Source: Eggerthellaceae bacterium
GTDB lineage: Bacteria; Actinomycetota; Coriobacteriia; Coriobacteriales; Eggerthellaceae
DNA length: 43,040 nt
Direction of reading: 5' to 3'
Assembly (NCBI GenBank): GCA_030524475.1
Contig: JAUNGO010000014.1
Span: 1 to 43,040, forward strand
Each line of letters starts with the position of its first letter. Position 1 is the first letter of the stretch. This document shows, one piece after another, positions 1-7,473 of the stretch. The notes beneath the pieces are model-generated. The model was not told where the DNA came from, searched no databases, and saw nothing but the letters and a program-made list of their open reading frames with translations. The translations under genes were made by a program, and so were the position numbers.

Positions 1-32
1 GACGCCGTACGAGGTCCACTACTCCGAGGTGT

Positions 33-59
33 TGCATTTGATTTGAAGATTCAAGTGCA
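33..59. promoter_or_regulatory. Imperfect palindrome upstream of the LytTR regulator operon
   Basis: The arms TGCATTTGA (33-41) and TCAAGTGCA (51-59) are inverted repeats matching at 8 of 9 positions around a 9-nt spacer. The site ends about 20 nt before a TACAAT -10-like box, which suits an operator or activator site for the downstream two-component operon. The binding protein is not known. LytTR proteins usually bind direct repeats, so self-binding is only one option. Confidence 0.4.
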
Positions 60-79
60 TAAACAAGGCGTTGATGCGT

Positions 80-85
80 TACAAT
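80..85 (+). promoter_or_regulatory. Candidate -10 box for the two-component operon
   Basis: TACAAT followed by AAAAT is a good -10 box in this GC-rich sequence. No clear -35 lies 17 nt upstream, which would fit an activator-dependent promoter using the palindrome at 33-59. A very similar box (TACAATAAA) stands before the gene at 3015. Confidence 0.4.
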
Positions 86-133
86 AAAATGTCGGAACTC
101 CTTCCGCCGTCCGTTCCTTCGACCTGAAGTTGC

Positions 134-144
134 GGGGGGGGGGG
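134..144 (+). repeat. Homopolymeric tract of 11 G in the regulator leader
   Basis: Eleven consecutive G lie between the -10 box and the ATG at 202. An in-frame TTG at 130 just before the tract keeps the reading frame open into the regulator gene. If translation began there, changes in tract length would shift the frame; if it begins at 202, the tract could alter spacing or mRNA folding. Long G runs are classical slippage sites. Confidence 0.6.
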
Positions 145-201
145 CTTCCTTACGATACTTCTCCGCGAGGGGGATGTTTGAAGCCGAAACGAAGGTGGGC
201 C

Positions 202-918
202 ATGTTGAACGTTGTGATAGTCGAAAACGAGAGGGAACAGGCGCTCGCGCTGGAACGCATGATAGGCGAGCACCCGCAGGCAGGCGTGTTTTCGGTGTCT
301 CACCTCGACGGCGCGGAGGCGTTGCGCAGCCGCGTGGCGCGCGGGTTGTCCGAGCCGCGCATCGACATGCTGTTCATGGACATCTGCCTCGACGACGCCG
401 ACGGGGTTGAGCTGGTTAAGGAACTCTTTCCCACGTCGGGCCTGACGCAGGTGATATACGTGACGGGCCACCCCGAGTATTGCACGCGCGTCTACCAGTC
501 GAGTCACGTGTATTTTTTGCTGAAGCCCGTGGCGCAGGCCGACCTCTTCGACGCCATCGACAAGGCCCTGGCCAACCTAGACAACGAGTCGCGCCGCCCG
601 CTCGCGGTGTCGGTTGGCGGCAACGTGATGCGCATCTCTCCTGACGACATCGACTTTGTTGAAAGCGACCGCCGCAAGGTGCGCATTCACATGGCCGACG
701 CGGTGGTCGAAACGTACGGCTCGCTTGCCCGCATGGCAAGCATGCTCCCGCCGGAGTTCATTCAGTGCCACAAAAGTTTCCTCGTGAACATGGATCGCGT
801 GGCGGAACTGCAACCCGAAGACGCCGTGCTGCTTTCGGGCGAGCGCGTGCCGGTGAGCCAAAAGCGCCGCAAGTTCGTCAAGGAATCGCTGCTCGAGCAC
901 CTTCGCGCCGGGTTGTAG
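202..918 (+). CDS. LytTR-family response regulator
   Basis: A 238-residue two-domain response regulator. The N-terminal receiver domain (about 1-125) begins LNVVIVENE, has the phosphoacceptor Asp in LFMDICLDDADG and the conserved Lys in FLLKPV. The C-terminal LytTR DNA-binding domain (about 130-235) carries the typical phrases IDFVESDRRKVRIH and FIQCHKSFLVNMDRV. Such regulators control quorum-sensing, bacteriocin or surface genes. The ATG at 202 is chosen because an AAGGTGG stretch precedes it and the protein then starts directly at the receiver fold; a TTG at 130 would add a poly-glycine leader. It heads an operon with the two kinase genes downstream. Target genes cannot be told from the sequence. 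Confidence 0.93.
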   Translation: MLNVVIVENEREQALALERMIGEHPQAGVFSVSHLDGAEALRSRVARGLSEPRIDMLFMDICLDDADGVELVKELFPTSGLTQVIYVTGHPEYCTRVYQSSHVYFLLKPVAQADLFDAIDKALANLDNESRRPLAVSVGGNVMRISPDDIDFVESDRRKVRIHMADAVVETYGSLARMASMLPPEFIQCHKSFLVNMDRVAELQPEDAVLLSGERVPVSQKRRKFVKESLLEHLRAGL

Positions 919-948
919 GGCGCTGCTTTAACGGGGAAAGGGAACGTT

Positions 949-1863
949 ATGCCGGCGGAAATCGCGGGACTGGTGGTGCTGCTGAGCGCGTTTCCCGCCG
1001 AGATCATCTACATTTACGCCACCACGCGGGTGCTTCGTATGTCCCACGTGGCGGTGTTTTGGGCGCTGCGGCTTTCCTTGATGCTGGCCATCACCTTGAC
1101 GCGCGCGTCGTTTCCCGAGTTGGCGCCTTGGATGAGCCTGTTCGCGGGTGTGGGCATGTACGCGCTGCTGCCGCTTGTCATGTCGAAGGGGCGTCTCACG
1201 TACCGCGTGTTCGTGGTGTTGGCGTTGTTTTTGCTGGTGTCGATCGCCGACATCGTCACGACCGCGTTTTGGTTCTTGATTGCGGGCGTACCTTTGCCTT
1301 CGGGACCTGAGCTGTATGCGGTGTTGCCCGAGTTTTTAGTCTCGCGCCTGGTGCATTTACTTGTGGTCGCGCTGCTCATGGGCGTGTTTTGCGTTGGCAT
1401 GCGTCGCCTTTCGGGCGGGGAGCGCCACCATGGCGTGCGCGCCGTCATGCCGCTGCTCGTGGTGCAGGTGGCGCTCATCGCCCTGACGATTTCCACGTGG
1501 CAATACTACGACGGCAACAAAGCGGGCATCGGCGCCGTGGCGCTTGCGCTGGGGCTGGCGTGCCTGGTGGTCGACGCGTACTTGCTCTCGGCGATCGAGC
1601 GCTTCGAGCAGCAGCGGCTGAGCCGCGAGCGCGCGCGTATGCTCGAAGGGCAGCTGGACGACTACCTGGGCCGCTACGCGGCGGTTGCGGAAAGCGTTGG
1701 GCGCGTGGCGCAGCTGCGGCACGACGCGCGCAACCAGCTTCAGGTGGTAAGCGACCTTGCGGCGCGCGGCGAGCGCGACCAGGCGCGCTCGATGCTTGCG
1801 GCCTTGATAGCGCGTTGCGAAGAAGCGGGCGATGATCTGGGGAAAGTCGAGGGAGCGCAATGA
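949..1863 (+). CDS. AgrC-like membrane sensor with His box, no ATPase domain
   Basis: 304 residues. About six or seven hydrophobic segments fill residues 5-215. A short helical linker follows, then a dimerisation/phosphoacceptor helix pair with QLRHDARNQLQ, where His258 matches the phospho-His of AgrC/BlpH-type kinases (consensus LRHDxxNHL). The protein ends about 45 residues after this His, so it has no N, G1 or G2 boxes and cannot bind ATP itself. It starts at an ATG with GGGGAAAGGG upstream and overlaps the next gene by 4 nt, so the two are likely translationally coupled. I infer that it is the phosphoacceptor half of a kinase whose catalytic half is the next gene. Confidence 0.8.
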   Translation: MPAEIAGLVVLLSAFPAEIIYIYATTRVLRMSHVAVFWALRLSLMLAITLTRASFPELAPWMSLFAGVGMYALLPLVMSKGRLTYRVFVVLALFLLVSIADIVTTAFWFLIAGVPLPSGPELYAVLPEFLVSRLVHLLVVALLMGVFCVGMRRLSGGERHHGVRAVMPLLVVQVALIALTISTWQYYDGNKAGIGAVALALGLACLVVDAYLLSAIERFEQQRLSRERARMLEGQLDDYLGRYAAVAESVGRVAQLRHDARNQLQVVSDLAARGERDQARSMLAALIARCEEAGDDLGKVEGAQ

Positions 1864-2816
1864 TCGTTCGCTACGTGGCGGCGGGTGTGGTAATCGCGGC
1901 GCTTGCGGCGGTAACGGTGTTGTTCGCGCGGCGCCTTCCGCGTTACTCGCGGTTTCGCTGGTGGGCGAACGTCTTGGTTCCCGCCATGCAAGTGGTCATC
2001 ATGGCTTTTATGCTGGCAAGCTACATCGTGTCGAGCGCCCCGACGTTTTTGTATGCCATTGCGGTTGGGGCGGGCGCGGTGTGCGTGGCTGCCGACCTTG
2101 TTCTGCTGCGCGCGCTTCGGGCGGGCGAAGAGAAGGAAATCGCCGAGGAACACGAGCGCGTGCTGCGCGAGCAAGTCGAGGTGCAAGTCGAGCACTTGGC
2201 GCGCTTAGAGGCGGACGCCGGTCAAGCGCGCGAGGCGCAGCGCTTGATAACCGATCAGCTGAGGGAGGCTGAGCGGTTGCTGGACGAAGCCGGCTCGGAC
2301 GGCGAAGCGGGGGCGGCTGCGGTGACCGAGGCGGCGCGGGCGCTGGTGCCGCGTATGCATCTGTGCGAGCACCCGGTGGTCGACGCGCTTCTTGAGGCGA
2401 AGCTGCGCCTGTGCGAGGAGCGCGGCGTTCGCGTCGATTGCGTCGCGTGCGTTCCGCGCGATTTGGGCGTGTCGAACGTGGACGTGTGCGCGTTGTTCTC
2501 AAACGTGCTCGACAATGCGCTTGCGGGGTGCGAGCGCGTCGAGCCGCCCGAGGAGCGTTTCGTCAAGCTGCGCGCGAACGTGACGGGAGGATATTTGCTG
2601 CTCGAGGCGTCTAACAGCTGCGCGGCAGATGGCGCGTCGACCGGAGAGCGCACGTGGAAGGGCGCGGCACCCGGGGCCGAGGCCGACCCCTTCCGCGAGC
2701 ACGGGTGGGGAACGGTCATCCTCAAGACCATCGCCGACCGCCACGACGGCATGTACGAGTCCGAGAAGCGCGGAGGCGTGTTTCGCACCACGGTGGCGTT
2801 GAAGGTGGGCGCGTAG
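1860..2816 (+). CDS. GHKL ATPase-type sensor kinase subunit lacking the His box
   Basis: 318 residues. Three hydrophobic segments (about 4-24, 38-58, 62-88) precede a charged helical, probably coiled-coil, stretch (about 90-145) and a C-terminal HATPase_c_5 domain. That domain has HPVVDALLEAKLRL, the N box LFSNVLDNALAGC (about residue 213) and the late glycine motif HGWGTVILKTIADRHDG. Where AgrC-like kinases have the LRHDxxN phosphoacceptor, this protein reads LARLEADAGQAREAQ, with no HD pair. It therefore looks like a catalytic subunit that would phosphorylate the His258 of the preceding protein. The separate N-terminal membrane domain argues against a simple frameshift split of one kinase gene. 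Confidence 0.8.
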   Translation: MIVRYVAAGVVIAALAAVTVLFARRLPRYSRFRWWANVLVPAMQVVIMAFMLASYIVSSAPTFLYAIAVGAGAVCVAADLVLLRALRAGEEKEIAEEHERVLREQVEVQVEHLARLEADAGQAREAQRLITDQLREAERLLDEAGSDGEAGAAAVTEAARALVPRMHLCEHPVVDALLEAKLRLCEERGVRVDCVACVPRDLGVSNVDVCALFSNVLDNALAGCERVEPPEERFVKLRANVTGGYLLLEASNSCAADGASTGERTWKGAAPGAEADPFREHGWGTVILKTIADRHDGMYESEKRGGVFRTTVALKVGA

Positions 2817-2880
2817 GCGAACGAGGGTTGCGGCGGGCGAGCGTGAGCGTTCGCTTTGCCCCCTCCCGTTTTCGCCTACG
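2812..2880 (+). terminator. Long inverted repeat at the end of the kinase operon
   Basis: CGTAGGCGAA (2812-2821) overlaps the TAG stop and pairs perfectly with TTCGCCTACG (2871-2880). Inside, CGAGGG and CCCTCCCG can extend the stem. There is no T tract, so it may be an RNA-stabilising or Rho-type 3' structure and not an intrinsic terminator. Confidence 0.4.
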
Positions 2881-2963
2881 TCCCCGTGAATCGCCCCCAC
2901 GTTCGCTTTGCGCATTAGAACCCTCTTCCAATTTTCATTTTTGCAAACAAACGTTCCCTCTGT

Positions 2964-2973
2964 GTGATACAAT
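2964..2973 (+). promoter_or_regulatory. Candidate extended -10 promoter of the gene at 3015
   Basis: GTGATACAAT lies in an AT-rich pocket about 40 nt before the start codon. The hexamer TACAAT (2968-2973) matches the box at 80-85, suggesting that this gene and the two-component operon use similar promoters. TTGCAA at 2941 is a possible but too distant -35. Confidence 0.4.
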
Positions 2974-3014
2974 AAACACGTACATAAGTTTGTAGCATAT
3001 AAGGGGTGGTTGAA

Positions 3015-3929
3015 ATGGGGGAGCATTCTCGCAATCGATTTCGCCAGTTTTGCTTGAGCGAATTGGAGGTTGATCGAAGCGACGTTACCACGGTGAGCGA
3101 GGCGTTGCGCGCGTGCGAGGCGCGCCTGTTGCTTCCCCTTGTCATGCGTGCCGAGGCGGGGTGGCGCGTGTCCCCAGACGCGCTCGACGGCGCTTGCAGG
3201 AAAACCCTTTTGCGAAAGATCGAGGCCGCGCTCAGCCTCATGGGCTCACTTTCTCCGTCGGGCGGTGCTCACGCAGAAGACGTTATTGTTCCCTGGGAGC
3301 GTTTCGAGGTTTGCGACGCGAACGGCGTGCTGCTGCGCCGCGTGGGCGCCGCGGTGCTTGACGAGGGCGACGCGGCGTCGATGCGCCTGTTGCTGCACGG
3401 GGGTGCTCGTCGCGTTGCCGACCTGGCGTGCCTCGACGTTGCCGCGAAGCGCTTTGCGCCTGCGGGCGAAGGCGACGCGTGGCGGTGGCGCAACCTTGCG
3501 CAGTCCCTTGTGCCGCTTGCGTTCGAGCCGTGGGAGGAAACGCTTGCCCGCCGCATCTGGCTTCCGCGGTCGCTGTGCGAGAAGGAGCGCTATTACGTGC
3601 TGGGCAGCGTGTTTTGGGCCATGACGTATCTGGGGTTTAACGCCGCTTCCCGCGTGCGCGTGAAAGAAGGTTCGCACGCTGGGCGCTTTTCCGAGCGCTT
3701 CGTTGAGCGCAGCGCGGAAGGTTTCGCCTCGCCATGCGGCGGGAAAGGGGCATACGCCTTTTCGCCCGAAGCGCCGCTCGGTAGCGCGTTGCCGTCCGAC
3801 GCGGGCGCGCGCTTCGATGCCGACTATCTGCATCGCTTGATGCGCGCGGCGCAGCTTCTAAACTACAACAGCTGGATCGACTTGCTGGAGGCATTCACGG
3901 CGCTCGTGCCGCTTGACCAGGCGGCGTAG
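3015..3929 (+). CDS. Hypothetical protein, family not recognised
   Basis: 304 residues, no signal peptide and no clear membrane segments. I do not recognise the family. The ATG at 3015 is preferred because AAGGGG lies 8 nt upstream; a GTG at 3006 would overlap that ribosome binding site. The protein is mixed helical, rich in Arg and Ala, with an aromatic patch (ERYYVLGSVFWAMTYLGF) near residues 195-215 and a C-terminal helix around LLNYNSWIDLLEAFTALV. It has its own promoter-like sequence and follows the LytTR operon in the same direction, so it might be a target of that system, but nothing in the sequence proves it. Confidence 0.7.
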   Translation: MGEHSRNRFRQFCLSELEVDRSDVTTVSEALRACEARLLLPLVMRAEAGWRVSPDALDGACRKTLLRKIEAALSLMGSLSPSGGAHAEDVIVPWERFEVCDANGVLLRRVGAAVLDEGDAASMRLLLHGGARRVADLACLDVAAKRFAPAGEGDAWRWRNLAQSLVPLAFEPWEETLARRIWLPRSLCEKERYYVLGSVFWAMTYLGFNAASRVRVKEGSHAGRFSERFVERSAEGFASPCGGKGAYAFSPEAPLGSALPSDAGARFDADYLHRLMRAAQLLNYNSWIDLLEAFTALVPLDQAA

Positions 3930-4294
3930 GAGCGCAAGGAGTTGCGGCGAACACGGGGCGGTGAATACGAGGGTGTTCGCCTGTCGCGCTCCGCGCCCCG
4001 TTGCGCTCCCGTCCTCCCCCCGCGCTCTCGCGTGCGCCATGCGTGTGAAACACGATGGAAACAAGGAACATACGAGCATGAAACAAAGACTGCGTATGCT
4101 GATACGACCACAGAAAGTGGGCGTCCTGCGCCCTCGCTAACTGCCCGAACACAACCGCGCGCATCAGCGCGAAACGCGCGCCGCATCGGCGTCGAGCGCG
4201 GCGTCGGGCCACGCGACGCGACCGAGCGTTGCAGCAACGAGAACGCAAAGCCCGCATTCGAAGGCACGAGTTAAATGAGACGAGGAGCATACCC
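3930..4294 (+). other. Gene-free leader before the glutamate synthase operon
   Basis: 365 nt without a convincing gene; the open frames here read as low-complexity Arg/Ala/Pro sequence. It holds three small perfect hairpins: CGTAT/ATACG (4093-4106), GGGCG/CGCCC (4119-4133) and CGTTG/CAACG (4227-4239). No known riboswitch consensus was recognised. It probably contains the operon promoter and a structured 5' leader. Confidence 0.45.
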
Positions 4295-5491
4295 ATGCAA
4301 AACAGGGAAAGCCTCAGAGAAGGAAACGTCAGGATACCTTCCGGCTGCGCCATTGCGGGCATCATGGACCGCAGCGGCGGGCGGCACGACGGAAGCGACG
4401 TCTTGAAGTCGATCGCGCTCATGCACGACCGCGGCAACGGCCTCGGCGGCGGTTTCGCGGCATACGGAATTTACCCCGAGTACAAAGACCTGTACGCGTT
4501 CCACATCATGTACGAGAACCGCGACGCCCGCACCGAGACGGAGGCGTATCTCGACAAGTACTTCATGAGCGAAAAGCAGGAGCGCATCCCCACCGAGAAG
4601 GTTGCCTCCATCAAGAATCCGCCCGACATCTGGCGCTACTTCGTCGCGCCGCACCCCATGCGCCTTAACATGAGCGGCTTGGACGAGGCGGAGTACACCA
4701 TGCAGCACGTGTTCTACATCAACGGCCAGATCGACGGCGCGTTCGTGGCGTCGTCGGGCAAGAACATGGGCGCGTTCAAGGGCGTCGGCTACCCCGAGGA
4801 TATCGGCGAGTTCTACCGCATCCAAGACTACAAGGCCTGGGGCTGGACGGCGCACGGCCGCTTTCCCACCAACACGCCGGGCTGGTGGGGCGGCGCTCAC
4901 CCGTTCACGCTTCTGAACTGGTCGGTTGTGCACAACGGTGAAATCTCGAGCTACGACACCAACCGCCGCTACGTCGAGCAGTTCGGCTACGACTGCGAGC
5001 TTCAAACCGACACCGAGGTCATCACGTACCTGTTCGACCTCCTTTCGCGCCGCCACGGTTTCTCCCAGGAAATGGCCGCCCACATCATGACGGCCACCTC
5101 GTGGGACGACATCGACCGCATGGACCCTGAGCGCGCGAAGTTCGAAACGGCGCTGCGCACCACGTACTCAAGCGCGCTTGTGAACGGTCCGTTCTCGGTG
5201 ATTCTCGGCTCCGACGAGGGACTTCTCGCCATCAACGACCGCCTGAAGCTGCGTGCTCTCATGGTGGCGGAGAAGGGCTCGATGGTCTACCTCGCCAGCG
5301 AGCAGGCGGCCATCGAGGTGGTGTGCCCCGACGCCGAGAACGTGCGCTCCATCGACGGCGGCGTGCCGTTCGTGGTGCAGCTCGACGAGGTGGCGCGCCG
5401 CAAGCGCGGCGAGTCGGCGGAGAACATGCCCTCCGAGAAGCCGTTTAAACACGAGGTAGGCGTTTTGCCGCGTAAAAGGAAGGAGGCGTAA
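4295..5491 (+). CDS. Glutamate synthase, glutamine amidotransferase subunit
   Basis: 398 residues, class II (Ntn-type) glutamine amidotransferase. It should hydrolyse glutamine and pass ammonia to the FMN synthase subunit encoded next. The catalytic nucleophile would be Cys18 in PSGCAIAGIMDRSG, exposed after removal of a 17-residue propeptide as in GltB. WTAHGRFPTNTPGWWGGAHPF and LNWSVVHNGEISSYDTN are the glutamine-binding signatures of this family. In E. coli this domain is the N-terminus of GltB; here it is a separate gene, as in archaeal-type glutamate synthases. The ATG at 4295 has GAGGAGC upstream. It is first in an operon and ends 6 nt before the next gene. Confidence 0.92.
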   Translation: MQNRESLREGNVRIPSGCAIAGIMDRSGGRHDGSDVLKSIALMHDRGNGLGGGFAAYGIYPEYKDLYAFHIMYENRDARTETEAYLDKYFMSEKQERIPTEKVASIKNPPDIWRYFVAPHPMRLNMSGLDEAEYTMQHVFYINGQIDGAFVASSGKNMGAFKGVGYPEDIGEFYRIQDYKAWGWTAHGRFPTNTPGWWGGAHPFTLLNWSVVHNGEISSYDTNRRYVEQFGYDCELQTDTEVITYLFDLLSRRHGFSQEMAAHIMTATSWDDIDRMDPERAKFETALRTTYSSALVNGPFSVILGSDEGLLAINDRLKLRALMVAEKGSMVYLASEQAAIEVVCPDAENVRSIDGGVPFVVQLDEVARRKRGESAENMPSEKPFKHEVGVLPRKRKEA

Positions 5492-5497
5492 AGACCT

Positions 5498-7003
5498 ATG
5501 CTTGACTACCTGCTTCCCCGTTACAAGGTTGTGCGCGACCGTGAGATGTGCGTTGAATGCGGCGTGTGCGAGCGTTCGTGCGCCAACGAGGTGCATCACG
5601 TCGACGAAGAGCTTGGGCGCGTAGTGGCAGACCACGCGAAGTGCGTGAACTGCCAGCGATGCGTGGTCATGTGTCCCACGAAGGCCATCGCCATCACGAA
5701 ATGGCCCCAGGTCGACAGCGGCTCGAAGAACTGGACGCTCGGCTATATGCAAGACATCGCCAAGCAGGCGCAAACGGGCGCGGTGCTCCTGGCGTCCATG
5801 GGCAACCCCGAGCCGTACCCCATCTACTGGGATCACCTGCTCCTGAACGCCAGCCAGGTGACGAACCCCTCCATCGACCCTCTGCGCGAGCCGATGGAAA
5901 CGCGCGTGCTTTTGGGCAGCCGCCCCGGCATGCTCAAGATCAACGAGCGCGAGCACAAGTTGGTAAGCCCCATGCCTCCGCAGATCAAGCTCGACGTGCC
6001 CATCATGTTCTCCGCTATGAGCTTCGGCTCCATTTCGCTCAACGCGCAAAAGTCGCTCGCCATGGCGGCGAAGGAGCTGGGAACGTACTTCAACACGGGC
6101 GAAGGCGGCTTGCACCGCGACCTTGAGCCCTACGCCGACCGCGCCATCGTGCAGGTGGCGTCGGGCCGCTTCGGCGTCGACCCGCACTACTTGCGTGCGG
6201 GTGCCGCCATCGAGATCAAGATCGGCCAGGGCGCCAAGCCCGGCATCGGCGGGCATCTTCCCGGCGAGAAGATCAACGCCGAGGTTTCCCGCACGCGCAT
6301 GATTCCGCAGGGCACCGACGCTATTTCTCCCGCCCCGCACCACGACATCTACTCCATTGAGGACTTGCGCCAGCTCATCTTCTCGCTGAAGGAGGCCACG
6401 CGCTACACCAAGCCCATCTCGGTGAAGATCGCGGCTGTGCACAACGCGGCGGCCATCGCGTCGGGCATGGCGCGCGCCGGCGCCGACATCATCGTGGTCG
6501 ACGGCTTCCGCGGCGGCACGGGCGCTGCCCCCAAGCGCATTCGCGACAACGTGGGCATTCCCATCGAGCTTGCGCTTGCCTCGGTTGACCAGCGCTTGCG
6601 CGACGAGGGCATCCGCTCCACGGTCAGCTTGGTGGCGGCGGGCTCCATGCGCAGCTCGGCCGACGTGGTGCGCGCCATCGCGCTGGGCGCCGACGCGGTC
6701 TACAGCGCCTCGGCGGCGCTTATCGCGCTTGGCTGTCACCAGTGCGGCGACTGCTCGAGCGGCAAGTGCAACTGGGGCATTGCCACCCAGCGCCCCGAGC
6801 TCACCAAGCGCCTCAACCCCGAGATCGCGGCCGAGCGCGTGGTGAACTTGATTCGCGGCTGGAACCACGAGATCCAAGAGATGATGGGCGGCATGGGCAT
6901 CAACGCCATCGACAGCCTGCGCGGAAACCGCCTCATGCTGCGCGGCGTGGGCCTCAACGAGAAGGAACTTGAGATCCTCGGCGTGAAGTACGCGGGAGAG
7001 TGA
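5498..7003 (+). CDS. gltB: Glutamate synthase, ferredoxin-FMN catalytic subunit
   Basis: 501 residues. An N-terminal two-cluster ferredoxin domain (CVECGVCERSC from residue 18, then CVNCQRCVVMCP) is fused to the FMN-binding TIM barrel that reduces the 2-iminoglutarate formed from 2-oxoglutarate and ammonia. Barrel signatures are GEGGLHRDL, GQGAKPGIGGHLPGEK and VVDGFRGGTGAAPKRIRDN. CHQCGDCSSGKCNWG near residue 413 supplies the cysteines of the family's Fe-S cluster. This layout is that of archaeal-type GltB, about a third of the bacterial large subunit. The next gene begins 4 nt after the stop. Confidence 0.95.
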   Translation: MLDYLLPRYKVVRDREMCVECGVCERSCANEVHHVDEELGRVVADHAKCVNCQRCVVMCPTKAIAITKWPQVDSGSKNWTLGYMQDIAKQAQTGAVLLASMGNPEPYPIYWDHLLLNASQVTNPSIDPLREPMETRVLLGSRPGMLKINEREHKLVSPMPPQIKLDVPIMFSAMSFGSISLNAQKSLAMAAKELGTYFNTGEGGLHRDLEPYADRAIVQVASGRFGVDPHYLRAGAAIEIKIGQGAKPGIGGHLPGEKINAEVSRTRMIPQGTDAISPAPHHDIYSIEDLRQLIFSLKEATRYTKPISVKIAAVHNAAAIASGMARAGADIIVVDGFRGGTGAAPKRIRDNVGIPIELALASVDQRLRDEGIRSTVSLVAAGSMRSSADVVRAIALGADAVYSASAALIALGCHQCGDCSSGKCNWGIATQRPELTKRLNPEIAAERVVNLIRGWNHEIQEMMGGMGINAIDSLRGNRLMLRGVGLNEKELEILGVKYAGE

Positions 7004-7007
7004 TGAT

Positions 7008-7472
7008 ATGAAGCGAATTTATGCCATCGAGTCGTGGTGCATCGACTGCAAGCGATGCGAAGTGGCGTGCAAAACGTTCCACTCCAAGAGCAAAGACACC
7101 GTGAAGGCGTTCACGCTGGAGTTCCCCACGCCGCAAAACCGCGTGCGTGTTGAGGGAACGCGCACGCTCTCGATTGCCGTGAACTGCCGCCACTGCGAGC
7201 ACCCCAAGTGCGTCGAGGGCTGCATTTCGGGCGCCATGACGAAAAACCCCAAGACGGGCGTGGTCACGTCCGACCCCGAGAAATGCGTCGGATGCCGCAC
7301 GTGCGTGTCGATGTGCCCCTTCGGCGCGGTGCGCATCGAGGACGTGGCGGAAAAGGGCATCGCCTACAAGTGCGACCTGTGCGGAGACGTGCTCGGGGAG
7401 CCGGGCGAGCCGAGCTGCGTGGCGGCATGCCCCAACCGCGCGCTCATCTACGTGGAAAGCGAGGGATGTTAA
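7008..7472 (+). CDS. Four-cluster ferredoxin-type Fe-S electron carrier
   Basis: 154 residues with four cysteine groups typical of HycB/NarH-like electron-transfer subunits: CIDCKRCEVAC (from residue 11), CRHCEHPKCVEGC, CVGCRTCVSMCP and CDLCGDVLGEPGEPSCVAACP. It should bind up to four 4Fe-4S clusters. Placed between the FMN subunit and the FAD oxidoreductase, it probably carries electrons from the flavoprotein to the synthase. It is soluble; there is no Tat or Sec signal. Confidence 0.9.
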   Translation: MKRIYAIESWCIDCKRCEVACKTFHSKSKDTVKAFTLEFPTPQNRVRVEGTRTLSIAVNCRHCEHPKCVEGCISGAMTKNPKTGVVTSDPEKCVGCRTCVSMCPFGAVRIEDVAEKGIAYKCDLCGDVLGEPGEPSCVAACPNRALIYVESEGC

Positions 7473-7473
7473 C

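Noticed and set aside
3942-4274. 110-codon frame before the glutamate synthase operon
   Set aside because: Low-complexity Arg/Ala/Pro composition, no ribosome binding site, no family resemblance.
3930-4294. Glutamine or other riboswitch before the glutamate synthase operon
   Set aside because: Only short generic hairpins are present; no known riboswitch core could be matched.
5168-6877. 569-codon antisense open frame opposite the glutamate synthase genes
   Set aside because: It is the mirror of codon bias in a GC-rich gene; the protein is Ala/Arg/His/Val-rich with no domain and the plus strand has clear Fe-S and FMN motifs.
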